NCBI GenBank assembly: GCA_965206775.1
Contig: CBDBKU010000003.1
Coordinates: 2,542,001 to 2,606,000, forward strand
From: VXMF01 sp965206775
Lineage (GTDB): Bacteria; Acidobacteriota; Terriglobia; Bryobacterales; UBA6623
Direction of reading: 5' to 3'
DNA: 64,000 nucleotides
The translations under genes and the position numbers were made by a program. The notes under the pieces are model-generated. The model ran no database searches and was not told the origin of the DNA. It worked only from the letters and a program-made list of their open reading frames with translations. Positions 17,924 to 27,364 of this stretch are shown in pieces (the stretch's first letter is position 1; every line of letters begins with the position of its first letter).

Positions 17924-18233
17924 CACCCCCCAGTTGCTCGCGGCAGACGAGGGCAATCGTCGACGCCGGGAGCGTCTCCGGCACTCTTCCCTTGGGGATG
18001 GAAGTCTCTCGCCTCCACCATTTGGCTAGCGCCAGTGAACCAGCGGCCGAGACAGCACTCAGTAAGGCCATGCACGCGAGTACCAAGGCACCCAGCGATC
18101 ATCCCCAGAGACCACCGTTTTCATTTGAGGCCAGAACAACGAACGGAAATGCGCCCACCAGTACTCCACTCGCCGCCCCCCACGTGCCGACTCGCAAGAG
18201 CGGCAACTCATCGAACCTGCGACCGCCCCTAGA

Positions 18234-20193
18234 CTGAAGTTCCCCGGTGAGAATCGGTGGTAACTCTCTCATATCACGTCTGTTTGTCAGCAATTGGACT
18301 TGTCATCTACTGGGAACGCTCGGACGAGTTCCAGTGCCCGCGTCTGCAAGGGTGTCGGCTCGGTCAGGCGCTCCACGGTGGGTCCCTCCGGGTCGCCTCG
18401 CAGGCGGCATTGATGGTGGCAGCGCGTCGCCAGCGCCTGCATCAGCGTCGAAAAGCTGTGCAGCTCCAGGCCGTCTGACGTCCTGCGGCGGTTCTTCTTC
18501 GCTTGCGCTTGCGGCGTCGGCTTGGCCGGCGCCACCGGATCGCGGCGCGCCTGCCACGCTTCCAGTCCCTCTTCCTGGAACAGCAGCGGCGCCAGCGCCT
18601 GCCGCAGGTGCCATTCCACGTAGTAGGCCAGCAGGCACAGGAAAATGTGCGCCCGCACGCGCTCCTCGGCGCGGTGGCGGATCGGTCGCACCATCAAATC
18701 CACCGTCTTGAGGCAGCGGAAGGCGCGCTCCACGCGCGCCAGGTTCTTGTAGCTGCGCACGACCTCCCCGGCCGTCAGGTCGGCCTGGCTGGTGCGGATG
18801 ATGTACAGGCCGTCCAGGGCGGCCTCGCGCTCGATCGAGACCGCGTTGCGGGAGAACTCGAAGCGACCGTCCTCGATGACGGTCTCGAAATGCTTGCCGA
18901 CCTTGAAGCGCTGCTGGGCGCGGCCGACCTTGCTGGCGATCTCGGTGGCCCGCAACGGCTTCTTCGTGCGGCGCCGCACCTCGCGCTGGATCCGCCCGAA
19001 GGCCTCCTCGGTGGCGGCCAGCAGGTCCTCGCGCTTGTGCCGGCGGCGGGCGGCCAGGGCCGGGTTCGAGCAGACCACGAGACGCTCGTGCGGGTACAGC
19101 GGGGAGCGGATCTCGGCGAGGTTGCGGGCGTCGAACAGGGACATCTGCACGCTCCCCTCGTCGGCCAGCTTGCGGATGGCGTCGTGGCACAGGGCGGAGA
19201 TCCAGCCGAGGCCGGGGTATTGCCGCAGGTGCTCGATCTGGGTGTCGGTCAGCATGCCGCGGTCGCCGACCAAAACGAGCCGCTGCAGTCCGAAGCGGCT
19301 GCGCAGGGTTGCAACGCGATCGGGCACAGTGGCGGGGTCGGCGGTGTTGCCGGGGTAGGCCTGCACGGCGACCGGGCGGCCGCGGCGATCGGCGAGCACG
19401 CCGTAGACGACGATCGGGCGGCCGCGCTTGCCGTCGCGGCTATAGCCGAACTGCATGAGGGGGCAGGTGCGGCCTTCGTAGTAGCTGGAGGAGACGTCGT
19501 AGAGCACTTGGGCGTCCTCGCCGAGGTGGCGCTGGGCGAGGCGTTTCTCGATGCGCTGCTGGCGGTGGAGGAGCCAGTCCAGGGCGTCGTAGAGGTCGTC
19601 CTCGTCGGCATCGAGGAGGGAGAGTTCCTGGGCGAGGGTGCAGGAGTGCCAGAGGCGGGAGGTGGCGAGCTTGGAGGCGGGATGGAGCAGGCGCTGGGCG
19701 AGCATGGCGAGGACGCAGTCGCGCTGGCGGGAGGGACGGCGGTCGAGCAAGGCGGGCAGGCGGAGGCGGCGGAAGGCCTCGAGGACGAGTTCGACGTGGC
19801 CGTGGGGGAGGGATTTGGCGATGGTGAAGACCTGGTCGGGGCTGACGAGGGGTTGGTTGCGGAGGAGCTTGCGGAGGGCGTCGATCTTGGCGGGAGGCCA
19901 GGAGGAGAGGTTGGCGAGGGTGCGCTTGCGGACCTTGGAGCCCTCGCGCCAGCCTTCGCGGAGGAGGATGGCGGGCGGGGAGTTGCGATTGGGGACGGTC
20001 TCCACGTACATGGGAACATAATATCACAATACAGTTAAGTAACGCAAGTGATCAATGTCGATAACACTCAGGACAAATTCCTATTACATGGGAACAAAAA
20101 GACCGCGGCAAGGGCGTTCTTGGGGGCAGGAAGCCAACTGGGATCAATGTGTTAGCGGCAAGTTCAAGAGGTAGAACCTAAAAAGAACTTCAG
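18234..20193. mobile_element. IS1634-family insertion sequence, 1960 bp, 6-bp target duplication
   Basis: The ends are CTGAAGTTC (18234-18242) and its exact complement GAACTTCAG (20185-20193). The flanks are CCTAGA at 18228-18233 and 20194-20199. A 5-6 bp duplication and one long transposase gene fit IS1634. Deleting the element and one target copy restores a membrane-protein frame exactly, which confirms the borders. Confidence 0.92.
18287..20011 (-). CDS. IS1634-family transposase
   Basis: 574 residues. The DDE core is recognisable: first Asp in VLYDVSSSYYEG, then the family hallmark GYSRDGKRGRPIVVYGVLAD, second Asp in LVGDRGMLT, and the Glu in VERAFRCLKTVDLMVRP. A helical insertion lies between the second Asp and the Glu. 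ATG 20011 is about 180 bases inside the right end. The frame is complete, so transposition could still occur. Confidence 0.9.
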   Translation of the reverse strand: MYVETVPNRNSPPAILLREGWREGSKVRKRTLANLSSWPPAKIDALRKLLRNQPLVSPDQVFTIAKSLPHGHVELVLEAFRRLRLPALLDRRPSRQRDCVLAMLAQRLLHPASKLATSRLWHSCTLAQELSLLDADEDDLYDALDWLLHRQQRIEKRLAQRHLGEDAQVLYDVSSSYYEGRTCPLMQFGYSRDGKRGRPIVVYGVLADRRGRPVAVQAYPGNTADPATVPDRVATLRSRFGLQRLVLVGDRGMLTDTQIEHLRQYPGLGWISALCHDAIRKLADEGSVQMSLFDARNLAEIRSPLYPHERLVVCSNPALAARRRHKREDLLAATEEAFGRIQREVRRRTKKPLRATEIASKVGRAQQRFKVGKHFETVIEDGRFEFSRNAVSIEREAALDGLYIIRTSQADLTAGEVVRSYKNLARVERAFRCLKTVDLMVRPIRHRAEERVRAHIFLCLLAYYVEWHLRQALAPLLFQEEGLEAWQARRDPVAPAKPTPQAQAKKNRRRTSDGLELHSFSTLMQALATRCHHQCRLRGDPEGPTVERLTEPTPLQTRALELVRAFPVDDKSNC

Positions 20194-20659
20194 CCTAGAG
20201 ACCCCGAGCACTGCGGAAAAGACCGCACCGCAAAGGAAGCCCGGATTCCCTCCGACCGCCACCCACATCTCATCCATGGACTCACCCGAGTCGACGATTA
20301 GACCCATCAGCACGCCGATCGGCGCCCATACCGCGGCCCAGACCAGGCCCGTCAAGACTGCACCGCGGATGCGTCTCAGCCACTTCGTCACTGCTACATC
20401 CTCATGCACGTCGAAATGCCGCCACCAGTCCCATCACATCTGCGTCTGACATCAGAATCCGAAAATCGTCGAACGGTAAGATGTGAACGCCAAAATGAGA
20501 AACGAGGGCCGATCGCCCGAGCGTAGCGAGCCTCGATCATCGGAGCCCCCCAATCGACAAATGGTCGCCACATGCACTGGTGTCCCGCGGTGTTAATTCG
20601 CCGCTCGGACGGCCGTCCGAGATCACGCCCCCGTAGCGACGCTCGCGGCAACGGAACAC

Positions 20660-20875
20660 CTAGACCGCTCGTCGAAGATCCTCTCGGTCGAAGTCGGGCC
20701 ACAACGCTTCGATGAATAAGAGCTCCGCGTAGGCCGACTCGAACAGCAGGAAGCCGCTCAGGCGCTGCTCTCCACTCGTACAGACCACCAGGTCGACCGA
20801 CGGTGTTTCCGGATCGGAGTGGCGTGCGCGGTTGACCCGCCGCAGGAAGCCGTTCTTGTCGCAGGGTTCGTCTGA
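20660..20875 (-). pseudogene. 3' fragment of undecaprenyl diphosphate synthase (uppS-like)
   Basis: About 70 residues at the end of a longer open frame match the C-terminus of cis-prenyltransferase: DLVVCTSGEQRLSGFLLFES, YAELLFIEALWPDF and DREDLRRAV. The enzyme makes the lipid carrier for cell-wall synthesis. The N-terminal two thirds, with the catalytic Asp, is missing. The Arg that normally precedes TSGEQR (pyrophosphate-binding) is Cys here. It is a dead remnant; the working gene must lie elsewhere. Confidence 0.7.
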
Positions 20876-20936
20876 CCTCATGTCAATGGGCATTGAAAAT
20901 GGCACACTTCCGGTGGGCCTCGAGGTAGGCACGCGG

Positions 20937-20978
20937 CACCCCGGCCCCCGCGAAGGGAGCGGAGCGGGGGCCGGGGTG
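20937..20978. terminator. Perfect 15-bp GC-rich hairpin
   Basis: The arms CACCCCGGCCCCCGC (20937-20951) and its complement (20964-20978) enclose a 12-base loop. It sits just past the end of the radical SAM remnant on the minus strand and before the uppS fragment. It lacks a T-run, so its role as terminator is uncertain. Confidence 0.45.
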
Positions 20979-20994
20979 TTGGGTCGCTGCATCG

Positions 20995-21490
20995 TCATGA
21001 CTGCTCCGCGTACCGGCCGAATCCGCGCAGGATCGAGCCCCAAGGGTTGAAGTCCCGGTAGGCCTGCCAGTAGCCGGACTCCAGTTCCTCGGCGCTCATG
21101 CCGCGGGTGCGGAAGACAACGTGGCGTGTGTCCTCGAGATTCCAGTCGCGGTGGAGCAGCCGACCCTCGGCCTCCATGCGCTGGTAGCGCGCGGTGCCTG
21201 GGTAAGGCGTGAGGATGTGGAACGTCGCGGTCGCGACACCCTGCTCGATCGCCCACCCGACCGTCCGCTCGAAGACCGACGGGTCGTCCTCGTCCATGCC
21301 GAATCCGAAGCTGCCGTTGACCCACGCCCAGGTCGAGCAGGCGTCGCACCGCCCTCCGTAGTCGCGGCGGAGGGTCTGGAACTTACGTTGGGCGTTCCGG
21401 CTCTTTAGGTTCAGCGTCTCGAAGCCGACGAACAGGCTGCGTAACCCGGCCGCCACCGCCTGCTCGAGTAGTCCAGGACGCAGCACCGAC
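20995..21490 (-). pseudogene. 3' part of a B12-binding-type radical SAM gene, frameshifted
   Basis: Residues such as LRSLFVGFETLN, FGFGMDEDDPSVFERTVGWA, FHILTPYPGTARYQRMEAEG and WGSILRGFGRY are typical of the C-terminal half of cobalamin-binding radical SAM proteins (hopanoid or bacteriochlorophyll-type methylases). The CxxxCxxC cluster half is absent. The stretch around 21340-21370 reads RRLLDLGV in the neighbouring frame, so two small indels have shifted the frame and shifted it back. The gene is truncated at about 21490. Confidence 0.7.
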
Positions 21491-21717
21491 TGTTGTATCC
21501 CGGACTAATTCGCTAGGCGAATCCCAGTTTGTTTCTGCAGTTGAAGCGGCGATTCTTCAAGTAGATTCGCTACTGCAGAAAGAAAGTGGGGTTGGGTGAG
21601 GGGATCCGCCTGGGGGTGGATCGGCGGTGCGACTTTTCTAGTAGTGGAGAGAGGCGACGTGTTCGGGCAGGGTCGGGGAGCGGCGATCGTGCAGTCGATC
21701 GCGGTTCGCAAGGGTGG

Positions 21718-22032
21718 CTAGGGTCGCGGGGAGCGGCGCAGCAGATCGTTCCAATCCTTGGCGCCGACAGGCCGGAGGCGACTGCAGTGGGGGGTGTGGC
21801 GGCGGAGGGTGGCGGCGGCGTGGTCACCGGCGGGGTCGGCGTCGTAGGCGCAGAGGGTGCGGGGAGCGTGGAAGGCATGCAGCCAGCGGGGGAGAGCGGA
21901 GGCGACGCCGGCGGTGGAGGCGACGAGGGTGTCAGGCGGCAAGGTGGGGACCAGCAGCAGGAGAGCGGAGAGGGCGTCAACGGCACTCTCGGTGACCAGA
22001 ACTGCGTCGAGATCGTTCGTGGTGGCAGGTGT
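21718..22032 (-). pseudogene. Partial second copy of a TOPRIM-domain gene
   Basis: A frame without its own start reads VLVTESAVDALSALL, PPDTLVASTAGVASALPRWL, LCAYDADPAGDHAA and GAKDWNDLLRR. This repeats the C-terminal half of the TOPRIM gene at 22192-23117. The TOPRIM acidic motifs (TES, DADPAGD) are present, but the N-terminal half is missing. Confidence 0.65.
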
Positions 22033-22044
22033 TGAATTCCGCGC

Positions 22045-22080
22045 TATTCCGGCGGCGGATTTTCAGATTATTCCGGCGGC
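22045..22080. repeat. Two copies of TATTCCGGCGGC, 24 bases apart
   Basis: The 12-mer occurs at 22045-22056 and 22069-22080, and a related TTTTCCGGATTATT follows at about 22093-22106. The junction lies where the partial TOPRIM copy begins. Spaced ATTCCG repeats also mark the IS21-type end at 58954-59039, so this may be an old IS21 end. Confidence 0.4.
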
Positions 22081-22191
22081 AGGAGGGGGAGGTTTTCCGG
22101 ATTATTTGTGATGCGTGACGGGCAGGGGGGGATTGCCGGCAGGGGGTTTGGCGACAAAGTGGGGGCGATTGCAGTGAGGCCGGAACGCTCG

Positions 22192-23117
22192 TCAAGGTGC
22201 GCTTGGGCCGGGCTGGGTGGGGGCCTGGCGGGGAGCGAGCAGACGCAGCAAGTCGTTCGAATCCTTGGCGCCGTGGGGGCGGAGGCGGCGCAGGCGGGGA
22301 TGCTGGCGGAGCAGGGCGAGGGCGGCCTGGTCGCCAGCGGGATCGGCGTCGTAGCCGCACAGGATGGGGAGGTCCTGGAAGGCGTGGAGCCAGCGGGGCA
22401 GACGGCGAGCGGTGCCGGCGGTGGAAGCGAGGAGGCAGTCGGGAGGCAGGCCGGGGACGGGGAGCAGGGCGGCGGAGAGGGTATCGACGGCACTCTCGGT
22501 GAGCAGGACGGCGGCGGGCGGGGCGGATCCGGTCGTCAGCCAGAAGCCGCCGCGGTCGCGACGGGAGCCAGGGGCGAGGCCCTTGAAGGGGGCGGAGCCG
22601 GGGAGCGGGCAGGTGCCGACGAGTTCGGCGCCGACAGTGGTGGAGGAGCGGTCCCGGCAGGTAAAGACGGCATTGCGACGGCGGTCGGCGAAGAGGGTGC
22701 CGGAGTGTCGGCAGGATTGCAGCAGGGCGGGGTCGAGGCCGCGGGTCTGGACCAGGAAGTCGCGCACGGGGGCCAGAGCGAGTCGACGGGGTCGGGCAGA
22801 CGCAGGGCTGGAACGGACGGAGCCAACGGGGCGTGAGGGGCGGAAGGGAGCGGTTGGTTGGAGAGGAAGGCGACGGCCTGGCGGAAGCCGCAGCGGTGGG
22901 CGTGCATGACGAGATCGATGGCTCCGCCGCCGCCGTGGCCGCCGGCGTGGTCGAAGAACTGGGTCCCGCGGATGCTGAGGACGGAGCCGTCCCGGCGCCA
23001 GCGCTGGCGATGGCGCGGGTCGCGCACGTAGCCGAGCCGCTCGGCGAGCGGCTCGAGGGGAGAGTCGCGGACGCGGTCGGCGTTCTGGCGCAGGCGGCGC
23101 CAGGGGAGGCCGGTCAC
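22192..23117 (-). pseudogene. DUF3991/TOPRIM primase-like gene with one frameshift
   Basis: The N-terminal part (from 23117) reads LPWRRLRQNADRVRDSPLEP, GSVLSIRGTQFFDH and GGGGAIDLVMHAHRCGFRQA, the zinc-finger/DUF3991 portion of plasmid-type TOPRIM proteins. Near 22770-22790 the frame is lost inside a run of C (TGG then five C). The second frame continues VRDFLVQTRGLDPALLQSCR, FTCRD, LLTESAVDTLSAALL, CGYDADPAGDQAA and AKDSNDLLRLL to 22192. One extra C would restore a single protein, so a real mutation or a homopolymer sequencing error are both possible. Such proteins occur on plasmids and integrative elements. Confidence 0.7.
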
Positions 23118-23336
23118 GGACGCAGGGCCTGTCAGAATTTACGTGTGCTAGGCCAGTGTTGTCGAATTTCGCGGGAGTGTCCGAAGAAGCTCGCTTCACG
23201 ACGTTGCCGGTGCTTCGTGCAAGAGCCATGACGGGGCGCCGGCATGCGGATGAACAGGCGCCGGGTCGGGTTCGGCGGCCGATAAGTCTGCCGTAAACCG
23301 CCATGGCCTCTCCCACCTCGTGGTGGCAGAGGCGGC

Positions 23337-24182
23337 TCACAGGTCCCCGAGTGTCGATGCCATATCCGGGTCGAGGCGCATGACCTGGTCGAGGTCGGCG
23401 AGAGCTTCGTCGTGGCGGCCCACTTCCGACTTCGCCAAGCTGCGGTTCAGGTAGGCCCCGGCATTGCACGGGTCCAGGCGGATCGCCCGGTCGTAGTCGG
23501 CGATCGCCCCTTCGCACTGCCCCTGCCTGGCCTTGAGATCGCCCCGTTCCAGCCAGGCGTGGGGGTGGTCCGGGTCGAGGCGGATCGCCTCGCTGCATTC
23601 GGCGACCGCTTCCCGGTCCTGCCGGGATTCGGGAACGGCGCCGTCGGGGTACACGTTGTGCTGGATCCGCGCCGGGTCGGCGGGTTCCGGCCCGGCGGGG
23701 ACGAGCAGCCGAACCGGCTGGATCGCCTGGCCGGGTGACACCGGGACGGTCCCCGGTTGCGGGAGCGCGTCCCACGAGGCGAAGGCCTGGCCGGTGGCGG
23801 CGGCCATGCCGGTTCCCGCCGCCACCGCGATGGCCCGGAACTTGGCGTAGGCCCACAGCCCGCCGGTGCCGATCACGATTCCGAGGACCACGAGCACGGT
23901 GCCGTTGGATTCCTGCCAGCGCACGATGCGCTGCTCGCGCTCGTCCAGCAGGTCGCTGCGCAGTTCGTTGACCTGCCGTTGCAGGTCGTTGACGGCTGCG
24001 CCGGCGGGTTCGGCGATCCGGGCGGTGTCGGGGGAGACAGTGCCAGCCTCGCCAGACTCTGCCGGTTCCGCCGAAACCCCGATCGCGAGTACAGCAGCCG
24101 CGACGGCGATCCGGACGGCAGGTGTGGACCGTTGAGCCGCAGAGGGCGCTCCGCGAGCCTTACGGCCGGTCCCCCGTGCCAT
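23337..24182 (-). CDS. TPR protein with signal peptide and one membrane segment
   Basis: 281 residues from ATG 24182, just before the signal-like segment (VRIAVAAAVLAIGVSAEPA). A coiled segment (VNDLQRQVNELRSDLLDE) precedes a hydrophobic helix (NGTVLVVLGIVIGTGGLWAY). Three TPRs follow, with the rhythm SEAIRLDPDHPHAWLERGDL, IADYDRAIRLDPCNAGAYLN and ALADLDQVMRLDPDM. It would be a membrane-anchored TPR scaffold. The frame continues open to 24731 without protein-like composition. The 24183-24490 gap holds nothing I can name. Confidence 0.7.
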   Translation of the reverse strand: MARGTGRKARGAPSAAQRSTPAVRIAVAAAVLAIGVSAEPAESGEAGTVSPDTARIAEPAGAAVNDLQRQVNELRSDLLDEREQRIVRWQESNGTVLVVLGIVIGTGGLWAYAKFRAIAVAAGTGMAAATGQAFASWDALPQPGTVPVSPGQAIQPVRLLVPAGPEPADPARIQHNVYPDGAVPESRQDREAVAECSEAIRLDPDHPHAWLERGDLKARQGQCEGAIADYDRAIRLDPCNAGAYLNRSLAKSEVGRHDEALADLDQVMRLDPDMASTLGDL

Positions 24183-24490
24183 TCGCTTCCCGCGTGTCGT
24201 AGGCCCGCTCGGCGCCGAAGAAAACACCCTCCTCGAGCCAGTTCCCCTCCTCTCCGAACGCCCCGATACAGGGTGCCTGCCTGGGCCGCCTGACGCCTCG
24301 ATGTCGTGGCCCCGGGGGCGATGTCCGCGAACAGCTGGAGCGTCCGTTCCTCCCCCGGCATGGCCGCCGACTCCCCCCGCCCAATGGCCAGTAGCGGCTC
24401 GATCGGTCCGCTCAAGCTGCAAGAACCGCGAGGGCGCGATCGAAGTGCCTCGTCCTTGATTGCATGGCTCAGCTTGCCGGTCTTTCGGCG

Positions 24491-25891
24491 CTACGCGGGC
24501 AAGAACGTGAAGCAAAGCGCTCCGAGGCCGACCCAGAGCACCACCCAGACGTAGTTGTAGCCGATGTATGTGCGGAAGTCCATCCTCGCGATGCCGGCCG
24601 CGATCACCGCCCAGAACGGCGAGATCAAGTTGCCCACGTGATCGCCCACGCTGAGCGCGAGCAGCCCTCGCTGAGCTGTGACGCCCACTGCGAGCGAGGC
24701 CTTCGATGTGATGAATCCCTGGATCACCCACTGACCGCCGCTCGATGGCACGAAAATCGAAACCACTGCGGCCGAGATTAGCGTCAGCAGGGGAAAGGTG
24801 TGCTCGGTGGAAATCGATGCCAGGTATTCCGCGAAGTCAGTTCCGATCGAGGTCTTCTCCAGTAGCCCGGCCACCCCGGCGTAGAGGTGGTACAGCACAA
24901 TCACCGGCCACGCCGTGACGACCGCGCGCGGCAGTGCCTTGGTAAAGTTCAACACGCTTCCGTGCAAGAGCAGCCCTAGGGCCAGCAATGCCGTAATGAG
25001 GGAATTCAGCTGCAGCCCCCCGCCTTCGATCGCCACGTGGTAGAAAAGCCATCCAAATAGCGACGCCGTGAGGATCGCGCAGGGCACTCGGTTGGATTCG
25101 AGCCGCTCGGCGAAGCGATCCGAAGGATCCGGATCCTCTGGGGGTTGGGCGGCTGCGTTGAGAGTAGATTCCGCCAACGCGCAAGATTCGGGGAACATTG
25201 AGATCGGCCTTACTTTCTTCGGCATGAGAAGTCGGGCCAGGATGAAGACGCTGGTCAGGTAGAGAGCTAGGTACACTAGCGTCGCCGGTGCCCAGATCGT
25301 GGTGGAAAGCGGCATCAGGCCCGTCACGTCCTCGAGAAAGTGGTCCGGGGTGTTCATCAGCAACGGCGCGCTTGCCGAAAGCCCGAATTGCCAGATCGCA
25401 CCGGCCGCTGCGTTGGCCGACAGCAGAAAAGGAAAGTCGACAGGATGTCCCTTTCGCTCGGACTGACGGGCGTAGCTGACCGCGACAAGCGGCGCGAGGG
25501 CCAGGCTGAGACCCCAGAAGCAATAGGCCAGGCAGCATGTCGTGGCCATCGATAGAGCGATCGTCTGGCCCTCGCTGCGTGGGAGGTTAGAAAGCGTGTG
25601 GACCATCCGCCCGAAGAACTTCGTCGATGCGAGCGCCGAGCCCAGGACAAGGATTAGCGTCATCTGCATCGTGAAGGGCAGCAGCATCCAAAGCCCTTCG
25701 TAATACGCGCCCATGACCTTCAGCGGTGGATCGCCCATCAAGACTGCTACGGCCGCGAGAAGGACCATCAGCAAGATGGCCATCGTCATGGCGTCGGGAA
25801 TCCAGTCCCCGATCACTTGAGCCATTCTGAAGAGCCGGTCGGGCCGCTGCGCGGCTTCCGGGGTAGAAGTGCCTTGAGGTGCGGTTGGCAT
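24491..25891 (-). CDS. Short-chain fatty acid transporter, AtoE family
   Basis: 466 residues. ATG 25891 (MPTAPQGTST) is preferred to the open extension to 26014, which is Cys/Arg-rich. About 12-14 membrane helices are visible. Family landmarks: WIPDAMTMAILLMVLLA, the conserved region SEGQTIALSMATTCCLAYCF, the FLLSANAAAGAIWQFGLSAS motif, FVPSSGGQWVIQG and VGDHVGNLISPFW. AtoE proteins carry butyrate or acetoacetate across the inner membrane. No thiolase or CoA-transferase is adjacent. It is divergent from the sulfatase at 26009. Confidence 0.85.
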   Translation of the reverse strand: MPTAPQGTSTPEAAQRPDRLFRMAQVIGDWIPDAMTMAILLMVLLAAVAVLMGDPPLKVMGAYYEGLWMLLPFTMQMTLILVLGSALASTKFFGRMVHTLSNLPRSEGQTIALSMATTCCLAYCFWGLSLALAPLVAVSYARQSERKGHPVDFPFLLSANAAAGAIWQFGLSASAPLLMNTPDHFLEDVTGLMPLSTTIWAPATLVYLALYLTSVFILARLLMPKKVRPISMFPESCALAESTLNAAAQPPEDPDPSDRFAERLESNRVPCAILTASLFGWLFYHVAIEGGGLQLNSLITALLALGLLLHGSVLNFTKALPRAVVTAWPVIVLYHLYAGVAGLLEKTSIGTDFAEYLASISTEHTFPLLTLISAAVVSIFVPSSGGQWVIQGFITSKASLAVGVTAQRGLLALSVGDHVGNLISPFWAVIAAGIARMDFRTYIGYNYVWVVLWVGLGALCFTFLPA

Positions 25892-26008
25892 ATTGCGGCA
25901 TTGGCCTCGTTGCGAGAGTATACAGAAGTCCGGGCGGGCGCTCGCATCGCAGCTTGGAATCGCCCATTTGCAATTCCCTGCCCTGCTCGCTCGACTACAC
26001 TGCCAGCA

Positions 26009-27351
26009 ATGCACCTGCGGATCCTATGCTGCTCGATACTTCTTGCCACTATTGCCTGCTCACCTGCCCCCCCGGCCAGCCCCAATGTCATCGTGATCTT
26101 GGCGGACGACCTAGGCTATGCGGACATCGCGGCGTACGGTAGCCAGCGCAACCGCACGCCATACCTCGACCAGATGGCTGCCGAAGGGCTTCGCTTCACC
26201 GACTTCCATTCCAATGGCCCGATGTGCAGCCCGACGCGGGCCGCCCTGCTGACAGGCCTCTACCCGCAACGATTCGGTGAGAGCTTCGAAAGCGCGCTGT
26301 CCGGCGTCGACGACTACGACATCGGACTACCGCCCGAGGCAGTGTCGATAGCCGAAACCCTCTCCGAGGCAGGGTATGCCACCGGCATGTACGGCAAGTG
26401 GCACTTGGGCTACCACCCGCCGTTCATGCCGGGCGACCAGGGCTTCGACGACTTCCGGGGGCTCGCGAGCGGTGACGGCGATCACCATTCTCACATCGAC
26501 CGCTCGGGCCGGAAGGACTGGTGGCACAACGCCGAGATTGAAATGGAGGAGGGCTACGGTGTCGATCTCATCACGAAGCACAGCGTAGATTTCATCGAAA
26601 GGCACCGTGATGAGCCGTTTTTCTTATACGTGGCGCATCTCGCGATCCATTTCCCATGGCAGGGCCCCGAGGATCGCGGGTATCGAGTCGAAGGCGGGAA
26701 CTATCACAACCTCACCAAGCTCGGGGAACTGGACAGCCTCGACGTCTCCTCCCAGGTGAAGAAGATGGTCGAGGCCGTGGACGGGAGCGTCGGGGGCATT
26801 CTGGGCGCCCTGCGCGAGCATGCGCTCGACAGCAACACTCTCGTGTTCTTCACATCCGACAACGGCGGTTACCTCACCTACCAAGGCGGCTATCACAATA
26901 TTTCCGAGAACGGCCCCTTGCGCGGCCAGAAGACCGATCCTTACGAGGGAGGCCACCGGGTGCCCGCTATCGCCTGGTGGCCAGGTCGGATCCAGCCTGG
27001 CACCACAACTCGGTGGCCGCGACATTCGACTTGTTCCCGACGATTCTGGAAGCAGTCGGAGCCGAAGCGGAAAGTGCTCGCTTCGACGGCGTGAGCCTGG
27101 CACCATTGCTCTTCGAAGGCCGAAGAAATCCAGACCCTCGCACCATTTTCTGGAGAATGCGAGGCGAGGCGGCCGTGCGACGGGCGCAGTGGAAGCTCGT
27201 GCAAAACCCGAGCGCTCTGCCAGAACTATATGACTTGTCGCGGGATCTGGGCGAGAGCAATGATCTCTCGGAGTCCCAGCCGCAGATCGTCGACGAGCTT
27301 GCCGAGGCCCTCGCGGCATGGGAACTCGACGTCGACGGGAACCCCCGATAG
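26009..27351 (+). pseudogene. Lipoprotein sulfatase with one frameshift
   Basis: The start ATG 26009 opens a lipoprotein signal (MHLRILCCSILLATIACSPA). The metal-site NVIVILADDLGYADIAAYGS and the formylglycine signature MCSPTRAALLTG are intact, then GKWHLGY, SDNGGYLTYQGGY and PLRGQKTDPYEGG. Near 27005 the frame changes: NSVAATFDLFPTILEAVGAE and LYDLSRDLGESNDLS continue in the next frame to 27351. One missing base in GGCACCACAACTCGG explains it. If real, the protein loses its C-terminal quarter; if a sequencing error, this is a full sulfatase of about 447 residues. It is convergent with the oxidoreductase gene 13 bases on. Confidence 0.85.
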
Positions 27352-27364
27352 GAACGTCCGAAGA

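Larger units (their letters stand above)
17826..20391 (-). pseudogene. Small integral membrane protein gene split by an IS1634-family element
   Basis: The N-terminal part starts at GTG 20391 (GAGG eight bases before; MTKWLRRIRG, then two hydrophobic segments) and reads to 20194. The IS fills 18234-20193, and coding resumes at 18233. The 6-bp target copy encodes Ser-Arg in the same frame on both sides, so the original read ...SAVLGVSRGGRRFDELPLL. The C-terminal part has two more membrane segments (GAASGVLVGAFPFVVLAS and LVLACMALLSAVSAAGSLAL). An in-frame TGA separates them at 18097-18099, so the gene was or became doubly broken. Its tail holds dispersed repeat copy B. The family is unnamed to me; it looks like a four-helix Acidobacteriota membrane protein. 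Confidence 0.8.

Noticed and set aside
18097..18099. The TGA in the broken membrane protein as a second selenocysteine
   Set aside because: There is no Cys-type redox context and no hairpin after it; the gene is also split by an IS.
18503..20038. A 511-codon plus-strand ORF opposite the IS1634-family transposase
   Set aside because: It is Gly/Ala/Val/Glu-rich with no motifs and is a GC-driven shadow of the real transposase frame.
22108..22836. A 242-codon plus-strand ORF opposite the TOPRIM gene
   Set aside because: Its composition is low-complexity Gly/Ala/Glu; the minus strand has clear TOPRIM motifs.
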